DNA of 64,000 nucleotides, from the NCBI GenBank assembly GCA_011009095.1, contig VTPC01091272.1, positions 607,016 through 671,015 of the forward strand, given 5' to 3'. Position 1 is the first letter of the stretch. The number at the start of each line of letters is the position of its first letter. Below, one piece after another: positions 24,701-36,885 of this stretch. The translations under genes and the position numbers were made by a program. The notes under the pieces were generated by a model that searched no databases, was not told the DNA's origin, and saw only the letters and a list, made by a program, of their open reading frames with translations. Source of the stretch: Ignelater luminosus (lineage: Eukaryota; Arthropoda; Insecta; Coleoptera; Elateridae).

Positions 24701-27700
24701 CTACCAGTATTTTATCACATCATTTCGTAAAGGCCCCTTTCTCTCTTGAGTCTTGTCTGGATCTATATAGCACTCCTTTGTTAGTTACAGTGCACGTGTA
24801 TACATGTCATATGCACGCCTATGTATATCTGTATCTAGCATGTTCTAAAAATTTTAATTAGAAACAGGCATGCATTAATAAATCCATAGATACAACCTTC
24901 CACAATATATAATTCTTGAACTGATCATAAATGTAGCAATATTGCAAATCCTGCAAGTTTTAGGGTTTCTTGGCAATTTAACAATCTTGTAGGATTTTCT
25001 AACAATGTTCACAAAAATTCTATAATACAAAGATATGTCACTTCCTGACACTTTGCCTTTCACAAACGGCAAGGTTTGTTATTTTAGTGCTGTTAAAAGT
25101 TTAAACGGGATAGGATGAACCAAATGAACTATCTATCACTCACTTAACTATCATATTCGGAAAATTCACTGATACAAGGCGGGTTGGTTTGAGAATTGGA
25201 GTTTCGGTGCATTGTATAATTCGATGATGGATGAAAATTTATCCTTTAAACTTTATTATTACAGAAAATAAAGTAAGGGGTTTAGAATTTAGAATTAAAA
25301 CACTTAAGAGCCGACCCACTGTTTTATTTCTGCTTATCCATTTTAAGCTTTGAATTCTCAGGTTTGAAAATTATACAATAAAAATAATCTCAGCTAGGAA
25401 AAAATTTATTTTTAAGTTTTATTGCATTTGTGTATGATTTAAAGCCCATAAATTTTTTATCTGCACCTCGTAACGCGTAATAATTGCAACGATGAATATT
25501 GTAAATTTTATTTTTTATTATTTCGTAAAGAAAATATTGATAAAAGTATAATTATAAATTCTTATCGTTGTCCTAATGCATTTTTTTAATTTTATCTCCA
25601 AACCATAACCTATAAAATTATAAACTATTAAGAAAGTTATTATTCCTTGCATGTAATAACTTTTATCTTTTTCTTACAACTAAGAAATAACATATTATTG
25701 TAGATTATCAGTTGAAATTAATACTAATTTAGGATACAAATTTAAAGAATTGTTGGAATTCTAATTTTAAAACTTTAATTATTACAGTTTAGTCATTTCC
25801 TGTGTGTTACATATTTATTGTAATAGTACAAGTTTGATTATATTCTCATGAAGTTTAAAAATTTAAACGTGATTTTCTATTAAAATAATTATTATTATAT
25901 ATAGTAAAATAATTGATTTCAATTTATTAATTAATAATTTAATATACCACCTATAATTTATACAGTAATAAAAGAAAATGTCAATTGCTTGAAGTTTCCT
26001 GATTGCATTTAGAATTTGTGTGAAGGATTACAATCAGTAATTTTCCGATTTCTCTTTTATTTTATATATTTTAAAAATCTTATCAAGGAAAAAGTAAAAT
26101 AAGCTCACAAAGAAACCCGTTTTAATTTTTAAAGAACAACAAAGGTTTAATATTGAACTAAACAGGTTTATTATTATTGCAAAACCTAATTCGTAATATA
26201 TTCTGCAAGGCGTAACAACTACCGGACGGATTCTAGTTTTTTAACGGTACATAATCACGAAATTTATTCTCTATGTGTGTGTGTGTGTATATCACTATAG
26301 CTCTGTGACCTCAAAAAAAACTTTTTTCATAAAAAATTAAAAATTAATTTTTTATTAATTTCAAGTATCATCCCTTTTGAATTAGAACAATTACACAAGA
26401 GTTAATACACCGTAGCTAGAGCTCGAGTACATTTTACGGCAGGTTCGCGGTTGCCAATAATCTAAGTTGTCGCAAGGTTATGTTTTATTAATGTCATGTT
26501 TACTTAGCGTAGGCCTGTGAATACGAAGTCAATAGCTGCCATAAAATTATAATGGCCATGGATCCAAGCGAAGTAAATTAACTACTGTTATGAACCACTT
26601 TTAGTTATCGAATGTTTATTGTTAATCTTAAAACAGAATTTTATTTCGATTTCTACAACCGCAAAACTTATTACGACACCGCGTTTAAAATAAAAATGTA
26701 TAAAGTCAGCTTCAATTCCTTCTGCTTCGTTTCGTATCCATTAAAACTTGAAAACTGATGGTTTTTACATTTTAAATTTTAACATCGCCATTGTTATATT
26801 GTAGTTAATAATTTATTAAGTTTTAATCACGATTAACAAGTTTCTATCCAACAAAAGAAAAGATCTAGACGACCTTGCAAGGTGAACATTTTGAATCTTG
26901 CAAGTGAAGGGTTTTCTGATTGGTTTTGTTTCTTACGAAAGTATCTAGAGCAACAACTTATTAGTTTTATATTTACTCCTTTTTCCTTTTGTAATTCAAA
27001 AAACTAGCGTTCGTTTTTATAAATGAAAAACGTGCTGAAAACATGTTTGACTTGTAGCAAAAACTGCCCGTTGTAAAGTCCTTAACATTTTGGCAAATAT
27101 ATGACATCATTCCCTCAAGTATTTTTACTTAAGCTATAATCAGTCTAATAAACCTCCTTACAGTAGCTTATAATAATAATAATATCACCAACAACTGTAG
27201 GATTTTTCCCTTTGTGAAAAGGATGTCTGGAAGACGAAAACCAAAAATAAACTTGATTTACGTCGACTGTAATTTAGGAAACCCCAAACCCATGAGGAAT
27301 AAACATTGTTAAAGTCCCGAGTACATTACTTCTTGAACAGTAAAAGCAAGCAAACACGGTATCCGATAGCGGAAACTTAATTTAAGCGATCTACGGAAGT
27401 GACACAGATATGAAAGGAAGGTAACACATAAATAACAGTCGCCAAGTATCACTTGAACTGCGCTGACATTCCATTACTCCGGACTCCGTGTCTATTCTAT
27501 TGTGACGTCATGTCGAGCTAATATTTTTACCAAGGTCGGTTTTAGCTGCTAATGATCATTCATTACAAATTACTTTTAACTTTTTTTTTGATTCATGTTA
27601 ATACATTCGAAGATTTTTAATTTAAAAAAGATTCTAATTGGCTTTGATGGAGAAAAAAATAAAAATTTTAATTGTAACTAAATTGAATAAAAAAGATACA

Positions 27701-28160
27701 GTTACAGAGACAACGTTTACTAATGATTAATTATCTGTCTAATTTAGAAATGTTTTACTATTTGTAAGAGCAATAATAATAAATAACTGTGCAATGTTTA
27801 TGAAAAGAACTGCAGACATTTGCAAACTTCATCTGGAGATTCATTAATATAACTAGATAACCAAGCTCCTATTTCATTAAAAAACTGGATGGTTCTGGTT
27901 TCGCATATTTTTGGAGTATTATCGATTAGAAATTGTTCTGAAATATTTTGCTATTCATAATTCATATTGAGCACATACCATGAGAATTTAGAAAAAATTT
28001 AAGTAAAGTTCTAAGACATGTTTAAATTATATTAGTCATGTCGAAAAGGATGTTTTCTGAAAGATCTGCAAGGAAGAACACCTAAAAATAATTTTAAATT
28101 AACTGGACTAATCAGTCGGCAGCTGGACATAGTAAGGAATTACGTAACAAGAGAATCTGT
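21702..28160. other. Very AT-rich non-coding DNA
   Basis: Mostly A/T with many poly-A/T and ATT runs. Simple repeats occur at 26274-26289 (TG) and 27170-27184 (ATA). A CpG-containing patch near 26400-26580 includes an inverted repeat GCCAT...ATGGC (26538-26556). No exon, RNA gene or transposase remnant was recognised. Confidence 0.6.
26274..26289. repeat. TG microsatellite
   Basis: A (TG)8-type tract, uninterrupted. Confidence 0.85.
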
Positions 28161-28163
28161 GTA

Positions 28164-28740
28164 CAGTGAAACCTCTCAGTAGGGATACCTCTGATAGTGG
28201 ACGCATGTGAACACCCTCTATAGTGGACATAGACACTGATTCTTGGCACCTCTCATTGTGGATACTTTTCAAGAATTTCTAGGTACATAATTGCTTGTAG
28301 GAAATTTTGTAAATAGTACATCTTTATGGTGGTAATAAATTTTAGGTCATTCTCAGAAGTTGTTGGTTGGGATATTTCTACTAAAAGGGGATTAATTTTA
28401 ATCCCTTACATGCATTGGTTATTTTCTTTTTAGCAAATCCTTTTGTTGAATATCGCCCGCTTTCTATTTAATAAGTAAAATGGGAATTCCAAAATCTGAC
28501 CCATTCTGCTTATTCAGGTACCTAATTACCTAATTACTTTTCATTTAAAATTTTTCTTTTCTTGTTAGTAGTTCTACAGCAGTCAGAGTGTGCGTTGTAG
28601 AAGTAACCCTTCGTACGAATACGCTAAGTTTAAAGAAAAAATTGAACTAATCAATTTCGTTAAAAAATATAAGTGCAGTGTCCAAAAAGCCAGTGAGAAT
28701 TTTACTTAGTGTAAGTAAATCTGTATTTATATAAAATCGC
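28164..28740 (+). mobile_element. Pogo/Tigger-like DNA transposon fossil, 5' part
   Basis: The left end reads TA/CAGTGAAACCTCTC at 28162-28177, the typical start of pogo-group terminal repeats. It is followed by internal sub-repeats of the form CCTCT.ATAGTGGACA (near 28171, 28188, 28214 and 28249), a hallmark of Tigger-like ends. From 28627 a plus-strand frame gives KFKEKIELINFVKKYKCSVQ then KASENF, and a frame change gives SVSKSV. Together these match the N-terminal Psq-like helix-turn-helix that begins CENP-B/Tigger transposases. No catalytic domain or right-hand terminal repeat is found downstream, so the element appears truncated or decayed. The right limit is arbitrary. Confidence 0.75.
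28627..28732 (+). pseudogene. Pogo/Tigger transposase N-terminal remnant
   Basis: The frame starting KFKEKIELINFVKKY and ending KASENFT runs into TAG at 28705-28707. The continuation SVSKSVFI lies one frame away, completing a helix-turn-helix of the Psq/CENP-B type that binds transposon ends. Only about 35 residues can be traced. The catalytic DDD region is absent from this locus as far as I can see. Confidence 0.65.
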
Positions 28741-31700
28741 GCCCCCTCTGTTTTATATTGATCAAGTCAAGTTACATAGATAGTTTTGTTAGGTATTTTC
28801 ATCAGTGAACGATATTCAGAGATGTCGAGACTAATAAGGCATAGAGTTAACAATAAATAGAATAGACAGTTAGAAATGTCAGAAGCAAATTTCCATATAA
28901 TTTTGTCTGGGAAACTTAAAATAGCGAATCTTAGAACATAAATGTATCAAAAATAAACCTTGTGGATGTCTCGTCTACTATGATAATGCCATTGTGAAAT
29001 GTCTTTTTTGATAGCAAGAAACAAATAATCTATATTGGTGCCTTCCACACGACGGCCTACCTGTACGTTGGAAAGACCGGTCTATTGGTTTTGGCCGTTC
29101 AGGTTATGTTCAAAGACTAACTATTATCGTTGTCAGAAATTTTATTTTTTCAAACATGGATATACAGAATGGGGAAAATCACTAAAAGAGAATACAATAG
29201 ACTTAAAGTTAAACTATAAGTACGATTTCCAGATCTCTAAAACCAGCGTTAACTAGAATCTTAGAGTTTGCTTTTGCACAACAATGTCAAAACTGCACAA
29301 GGTATGCGTGATGAAGAAGATCATTTTTGTATATTTAAGAAAAGAAATATAAAGAGTGATCCAGTTATTCAGTACAGATTAATTCTGTACAACGATTCAA
29401 TATTATGAAAGTCAGGTCCTCATTAAATATTATTAAAGCTACATTTTTGGTTATGTTCAATACGTTAGAGACTATGAATCTTTTCTTGCAGCTATTGGGG
29501 ATATTTTATTTTCCAAGTAGCAGTAAATTACTCAAGCGAATCGACACAGCAAAAAATATCCATTCCACTCTAAAGTTAAAATGAGATAAAGAAGAAAAGG
29601 GTTTTAAAAAAGGTCCAATTATTTAGATCTCATAGAAAGCAATATTTTATATAACTGGTTATTCCATTATACAGACAAAACTTCTAATATCTTAGAAATG
29701 ATAGGTTACTTTAACACAATAGTACGTTTTTCGTAGCTGGAGGGCTTTTTCCCAATTCAAGGTTGTTTTGCCGCAACTACAAACTACCTGGATTTATTCA
29801 CTTTTGTAGTCTCCCTCAATCCGAAATACAGTTAAGAATTCGAAGAAGATTTTCTTTAAAGCATTTTATAATTCACTCACATGTCCCTTCGAGAATTATT
29901 TCCGGTGTATTTTACAATTCTAATTATATTGAAAATTTAACTTTAGAAACGTCAAAATTTATGCAACAAATCAATCGAAATTCATCTTGTAATACAATGT
30001 TACTTTCACTTTAAATATTGCATAAAAGAAACGAAATCGCGTTAAGAGACAAAAATATTATCTAGTCCAAATTTTTTCTTTGCTTCAAAAGTCACTAAAT
30101 GCCTCTCAATAAATTGGCAATAAATTTTAAACGTTTTGTCTTGATATTTATTTTGCCAATTAATTAGTTTCTAAATTTATCTACTTGTGTTTTTCACATT
30201 TATCTTTTATGGAGATTTTAAAGTATCAAAATATTTTTGAAAAAACGATTTTTAACAAGAATATAAAGGAATTTCCAATGTAATATGTGAATGTCTTTTT
30301 GAAAGAACTGGGTCACAATCATTTTACCTTCACCAAAGTATCCATAGAATGTGACCAGATGTCTTAATTGTTCTATCAGTTCGAACAGTGATTGCAACAA
30401 TTGCACTTTGCGCTTTTCATATTATTTATAATTTTACGGTTTGTATTAATTATCGTAAATAATTTATGAATGCGAAATGTTACACAATTTCCAGTTTAGA
30501 AAAACCTTAACCATTGTCTTTGAACGCGTTACGTACTTCTTATGCAAGACTAAAAGGCAATAGCAGCCGCCTTGCATTGTGATGCAGAAATCTAAAAACC
30601 TTCGTCGTCGTTATTATTATGATGGACTTTTAACATTTTATTATACTAAAACGCTATAAATGTTTAAACGAAGTGATGCATAAAAAGGCAATAAAATAAG
30701 TACAAGGAACAAGTGAAAGTGTTGAATTCCAACGAAATTATACTTTCTAACCAAAGATGATATTAATTTTTTGTGTATTGGAATTTAAAGCGTATAAACT
30801 CTTTAAATTCGTTAAATCGACTTTAATATTAATTTAATTAAATAATAAAAATCGAAAAATATTCAAAGAGCACAATTTAGATAAAAATTGACTGTATTTG
30901 GAAATTTGAGGTTAAAGTTCAAGAAATATAATATTTATCTATTATATGTGATAATATTGCTTCTGATGTTTTTATAAATAATGTTTGTACTTAATAACAA
31001 ATTTATATAATTACAAAAGGTTACACAAAAGAGAAAATTTCATTTAATTTTATTTAAAAACTCTCTAGCTTCTGTTATTTTATTTCTTTAAAAAGTAAAA
31101 ATATGCAGGAGGTAAAAGATAAAAAGCAAAGTGAAATTTTTTAAAATCTCTTAAATTAAAACGTTTTATCAACAAATCGATTCTCTAGAGGGCTTGTTTA
31201 TATGATTACATTAACCGTATTAATATCCTAATTAACATAATTGAATGCAAGAGGCTTCTTGATTGACTTAAAATTAAATTCGGTTGAATGCAAACGGGAA
31301 CGGAAATCCCTAAAACATACAGTTTTTATGGCTAGTTATTTATCGAATAAACAAGAGAATTGTTAAATTGTTTAATATTATTTAAAATGGTGTTTTGTTT
31401 ATCTCTTTCCATCACATCACGATGATGCCCAAAAGTGTGCATGATTTGTGTTTTCTGGAAATTTATCTGAAAGTTATCACGCTTGACATACAAAGTGTTT
31501 TAAATGGCGTCTTCGTAATATCTTTTAAGTTTTTTTCTTTTTTTTTATAAAAACGAATATTTTAAATATTCATCAGTTTGGGGAAATCAAATGGAGAACT
31601 CTTTTGTTTTAGTTTGCCTTTAAATATTTAATTTTATTTATAACGCTTTATTGATTCAATTAATAATTGAGCAATGCAATGAGAACATTGTTTTTTTCGT

Positions 31701-34700
31701 GAAAGAATATTTTAGTGTTTTGGTTCTCAATAATATAAATATTGTTAAAACTATAACAAAGACTACATTATAAAAAAATTCTTATTCAAACAATGTGCAC
31801 CCGACTGGACTGTTGGCGGCCTATAGTCGTGGCAGGGAACTGTAATTATTCAACTATAGTTAAATAATACTTAGAAGCAGTTTAAATATGATATAATGGT
31901 CTAGAGTCTAGACGATTGTTCTCATTAAAATCGAATTAATAACCAATGAGTAATTTTAGTGAAATAGACAATCAGTGTATTCCTTTTTCGTTTTAAATTA
32001 ATTTCATTAGATTAATAAAGGAATGCTAACGAAGACTGGAACATTTCATCATCTTTCAAGGTAAACCATACTATTCTAAAGTTTAGGGTTAAAATTGACA
32101 TTATAAAATACTTGACGTTGTATAAACCACATCTAGGGTTGGTTTTCAAAATTTACTTTTAACAGGGAACATCCTAGAATGGTAGTTATACATAGATTAC
32201 GAACAAAGGTTATAGTATTAGCAAATGCAAATGAAAAAAGATTTATCGGGCGTATTTCAAGACTTTTTAGTACCTTGGATTTCTTTATAAGCTGTATTGT
32301 CAACAACTAGAAGCCACTATTGTTTGATTGATTTTGTAATAGTTATACGTTTGACTGAATTCTCTATATAGTTTGATCAGATTGAATCGTTTTCCAGATA
32401 GACTTCTTCATAAGAAATTTTATATTCCTGTCACCCAAAACTTTGTCTCACATCTCAAATATGGTTATTTCGGAAAACCTTTGTTGTCCAAATGTCTTAT
32501 TACCTGGACTATTATGATTTATTTATTAGTTTCAGCATTGAGTAGCACAAGCTAAGCAAACTGACGTTAGGCAAAATGTTTTACTAGGAAAATGCAAATG
32601 ACAAGATTGCAATTTTTTGTAATATCTTATTGGAAGAAATAATAAGAAAAAGTAGAATAAAAGAATAGATCCGGCTTAGTTTATACATGCAGAATGGAAC
32701 TTCGGTTGTCCAAAAACTTTGGACTTCTAGGTGTGTACCTCAGATAAGGTAGTTCCGCAAAATTTTTGTATGCATCAGTATGCCGGTTTCATGGTTTTAT
32801 ACATGTTCCATTGCCAATAGCTTCATTAATAAACAACATAGATGGGTAAGCAAATTGACATCAGACAAAAATGGAAATAAAACAAGATTGATATTATACG
32901 AAGTAGGCGTATCCCGATCTCATTCGAAATTTTAAAGCATGAAACCATAAACCATGAACCCTTTATGAATTGAAGTGATTTACCGACTTTGGAACAAGAA
33001 CGAAATTTTATCCAACAGGCTATATATACATATTCCAATTTTGAAATATCCAATCTATCTGTTAAAATCTGCAATTTTTGATGTTCAGAAGAAGTCTAGA
33101 TACTTTTTCTCTCGAGTTAGTCTTTCGTAAGAATTTATCTCCCTAAAAACATTGATACATCTCCTGACAAAATAGAAACATGTGTACATTCCTCCCTTGA
33201 ACGTGTAACAAAAAAATTATTAGATTGTGAATGGAAAAAAGTGAAAAATTGAACTCCATTTCGTGCTTTTCAGACATAATAAATCAAATAGATTGTAGGT
33301 GTTTAATACATAATGCAATTTGCACCAAGTAAGATAAGATGGCAGACAGTTTCTAAATTTTCTTTTTTATCGGTAAATTCCCGTTTCTATATTATTATAA
33401 GCTACACGTAAAAACCATACACACCGTCACTTTTTGTTATCTTATAAATAACAGTGTGATGCAATGCAATTGATGTATTAAATGCGATGACGCATCTAAA
33501 CGTAGTTTGGTTGATGTAAAACGATCTAAAGCTAACGTAAAAGCTGAATGCCCCGTAATGTATTTATATATTCTCTCCGTAAACACTGCAATATTCAAGC
33601 AGAAATCCTCATTGAAAGAAAAGAATCGAATTCGTCGCTGGAATCGATATTACCAATAAATAAATTTAATAAAACACAAGTTACGAGTGACCATTATTCA
33701 GTTATGAGCGTTTATTTGATAAATGCGGCAGTTTATTACACGTACGGCTCACAACAGTTATCGGCAGGTCGATATTGAACTATTTATCTCCTTTTCACTG
33801 CATCGAGCGCTTTATTTCCACTTTGTGAACTGACGGATTTTCTATAAAATTTAAAAAATTTACTGAAACCTAAAATAACGTGTATATCAATTCTGGGTTT
33901 TTGTTTAAGTTTTGTATACCGCAAAACAAGCATACTGATGAAATCATAGCCACAGAACAAACAATTTGAGGCCCGAGGCGAAATGTCTTGATGCATGGGT
34001 AATTGCATACAAATTAACTTTACTCATTTGAGGCTATTTAAGTTATACTAAATGTTTTCATTTTATATCGATAATAAATTCTTTTGTAAAATAATTCCTT
34101 TTGTATCTGTTTTTTTGATGTCAACGCAATAAAAATGTGTAATTGAATATTATTTGCTGACCTTTTACCAAATTACCTTCAAGATTTTTTTTAGTTTTTA
34201 TATTCTTGATTGTTTTTATTGTTTGAGTTTGTGCTCTAATAAATGATGTTTTTAAATTCGTTGACATTTAATTTTTTGTAATAACTTGAAACTTGGCTTT
34301 TTATTTTTTCCCAAGAGGAATTTAATTTACAAAACAGAAATATTGATTGTCCCATACCATCTAGTTAATATTTTCGAAACAGACCTCGTATGCCTGTAAT
34401 AAACTTTTCTTTGCAAAAATGATTTCTTTGCGGAAAATTAATAACGTCAGTATTTTAAGCGTTAAATGGAGACCTCAATTTGCAAATTCTGAATAATGAT
34501 ATGAGTCATCGCTCATCACATACAATAAATTTACACTTGTCACGGTTTTGATTCTTTTATTCTCGAATCCTGCTTATTAGACAGTAGATTATAATAATAT
34601 GCAAACTACTTCAAAATTCTTCTAATTTCTCTTTTAAGTTACTAGAAAATTATATAATCTGGAAACAGGTGTTTAAAAATTTTTTGGAAAGGTTGCTATA

Positions 34701-36030
34701 GAGATTTATTGGGTAAAGTACACCCTAAACATGTGCATAGTATATAGAAATTTGCGTGCTTATCAACTATGTTAAAATGGTAGACAAGGGGGGAAAATGA
34801 ACATATCATGCGTAGAAAATCCAATTTTATTTTATTTTTATTTTTTGTTTTCCAGCTAATCTATTTTTGGCAGGAAATTACAGTAACAATTTTCAGTGTT
34901 TAATAAAGTGAAGGCTTGTCCCTTATTAACTTTTAACATCATTAACGTGAATTCACAATTTAAAAGAATTAAATTTAATTAAAACGGTATACTATATCCG
35001 ACCACTATTATTATTTGGGCTCTGATGGGTTCAGAAAATACTTGAGCACAACATAATGCATCAAAAATAACTTTCAAATTAAGAATTCTGAATAATAATA
35101 AAATGTAATTTATATTAGACTGAACACCTTGGGTTTTGGCAAATTAGTAAAGTTCAAGGATATTTCCAATATTGTTATTGCATTCACAAATCGATTGCAT
35201 ACAATAAATAATATTTTAACAAGTTTCTTTTCCTTTTTAAATTATTTTCACATTCAGATTTTGTTTACAATTTTGTTTTTTAGAATGTTGATTTGTTTCA
35301 CAGCTCTCTATTATAACAAACCAGACAGTTTCCTCTTGTTTTTTACTGTTTTTGAATTTTGTATTGTTCGCTGCAACATAACCTTGTTTATCAATGATCA
35401 TAATAACTTTATTTTATATTTCTTCTATAGGAATTTGTGCTAAAAGAGAAAGTTTGTGGTCTTAATAAACAACAATAACATTTTAGTAACAAATTAATAA
35501 TACTGATAATTAAAACGAAGAAATCGGAATCTTTTAAATTTAAATTCTTCTGTTTTCTTATTATTATTATCGTCATTACAAACAGACACGTTTCTTTTTA
35601 ATGTCACCTTTCCTTTGCTATGCCAAGGATGTTCAACTTTAAAGTGATTGGTAATATTAACGTGTACCACTTCAAGTTTAGTACTATAGCTAATTCAAGT
35701 GGATGCCTTAGGAAGAGAAACTGAAATTTTATTTTAACTTAACTACCCTTGCCATTTCTCCCCGAAATCTAGGAAGTAACTACTTATATGCATGTTTTGT
35801 CTTTTAGAAGAATTTCTGTTTGTAGAATCGCAAAAATTCATATTAACCTTTTATTTTGTTAATTTTGAATTTAATGTCGGCGTTTTATCTGAGAATCTAT
35901 TTGGCCTGGCCAGAAGCCATTTCGATCCTGCAAAATTTATACTTTCTGATGCTTCCGAGGTTTAACACGGAATCTTTGTCACGCCCGTGGAGCTTTTATT
36001 TTTGAAACATTTTTCTAATAATAAGCAATA
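28741..36030. other. AT-rich non-coding DNA
   Basis: No recognised genes. Segments 32553-32610 and 32847-32892 are diverged direct copies (TAAGCAAACTGACGTTAGGCAAAA / TAAGCAAATTGACATCAGACAAAA forms, each followed by ACAAGATTG). A GAAATAATA...GAATAGAT phrase near 32636-32670 recurs near 24676, suggesting a dispersed repeat. Open frames up to 104 codons (35129-35443) are T-rich and within chance. Confidence 0.55.
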
Positions 36031-36033
36031 AAT

Positions 36034-36084
36034 AGTTGCATCAAGGTAAGATTTCTCGTTTTGTCTTGGTTTCTTGATGCAACT
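36034..36084. repeat. Perfect 12-bp inverted repeat (27-nt spacer)
   Basis: AGTTGCATCAAG at 36034-36045 is the exact reverse complement of CTTGATGCAACT at 36073-36084. The spacer and the sequence after it contain TTGTCTTGG and CTTGTCTTGC, reminiscent of the AGTCTTGGTCTTG fold-back family at 53-54 kb. It is a possible fold-back repeat copy. Confidence 0.6.
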
Positions 36085-36510
36085 CTTGTCTTGCTTTGAA
36101 ATCAAAACAAGAACAAAAAATTTCTGAAATACTAACAGTAAGGAAAAATTTGTTAATTCAAAAGACTTTCTTTTTGACTCATTCTTTATAATCTCCTAAA
36201 CTTCCAGTAGAATGTTATTTATCTATATCTGCTTGCATTCACGAAAATAAGCGAAGATGAAAATTGTTAATTAAAATTCGAAAGGTCTTCGAAGAAGAAA
36301 ACAAATAAATGGACAATCTTTTGTCTATTTTATTCACATTCAGCTTGTGGAACTCGATGTTAAGAAAATTAAACCGACAAAATTTTGTAGGCGTAAACTT
36401 GTTTGAGAGAAAGTCGTTTAGTTTTGGTTTTTTGATTTGTGGAGGACGGAACTACGTTTTCTTTATAGTCTAGAAACTCCCATCTCCGCATTTCTGGCAT
36501 TGTTTCCTAG

Positions 36511-36555
36511 ATACAAACGGAGAAAAACGAAACCGATCGTTGTACAGCTCTCGAT
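36511..36555 (+). other. Weak internal exon candidate
   Basis: A pyrimidine-biased stretch ending in TTTCCTAG precedes ATACAAACGG, and the segment ends CTACCAAT just before GTAAGTCAAC, a near-perfect donor. All three frames remain open across it. Nothing in the translation is recognisable, and the acceptor is only moderate, so this could be chance. Confidence 0.15.
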
Positions 36556-36704
36556 CTACCAATGTAAGTCAACAAAGTCTCATTCAGTTGCTAATTTATT
36601 AATCTTTGTTCTAACCGTGAAGGCAACAAAATCTATTTTGCATATGGAGGACTAAGCCTTGGCAAGATCTTTTTACGAAATTTTACATTTTATTCGACTC
36701 GAGC

Positions 36705-36885
36705 TTTTGCGAGGTTCAGAATCCCTGTGAGTCTTTCAACTATTTGCAAATTCTGAATTTTTATGAATCTTAGGATTTTTGTAAACTTATGAGCTTTGCA
36801 AAACCCTAGGTACTTGGGGACCGTGAGGTCTTTGTGAACATCTTTGAATTTTTGTGCTTGTTGATCTTTTGGGCAGGAACTTTTT
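36705..36885 (-). repeat. Degenerate minisatellite-like tract, reverse orientation
   Basis: Read on the minus strand it repeats loosely related phrases (CACAAAGACCTC, TTGCAAAGCTC, TACAAAAATCCTAAG, ATAAAAATTC) in short irregular steps, like the tract at 3975-4215. It is open for 70 codons on the minus strand (FCKAHKFTKILRFIKIQNLQ), which reflects the internal repetition rather than a gene. Confidence 0.35.

Noticed and set aside
36034-36084. Hairpin as a transcription terminator or microRNA precursor
   Set aside because: A 12-bp stem with a 27-nt spacer is too short for a precursor, and the setting is eukaryotic, so terminator logic does not apply; it was kept only as an inverted repeat.
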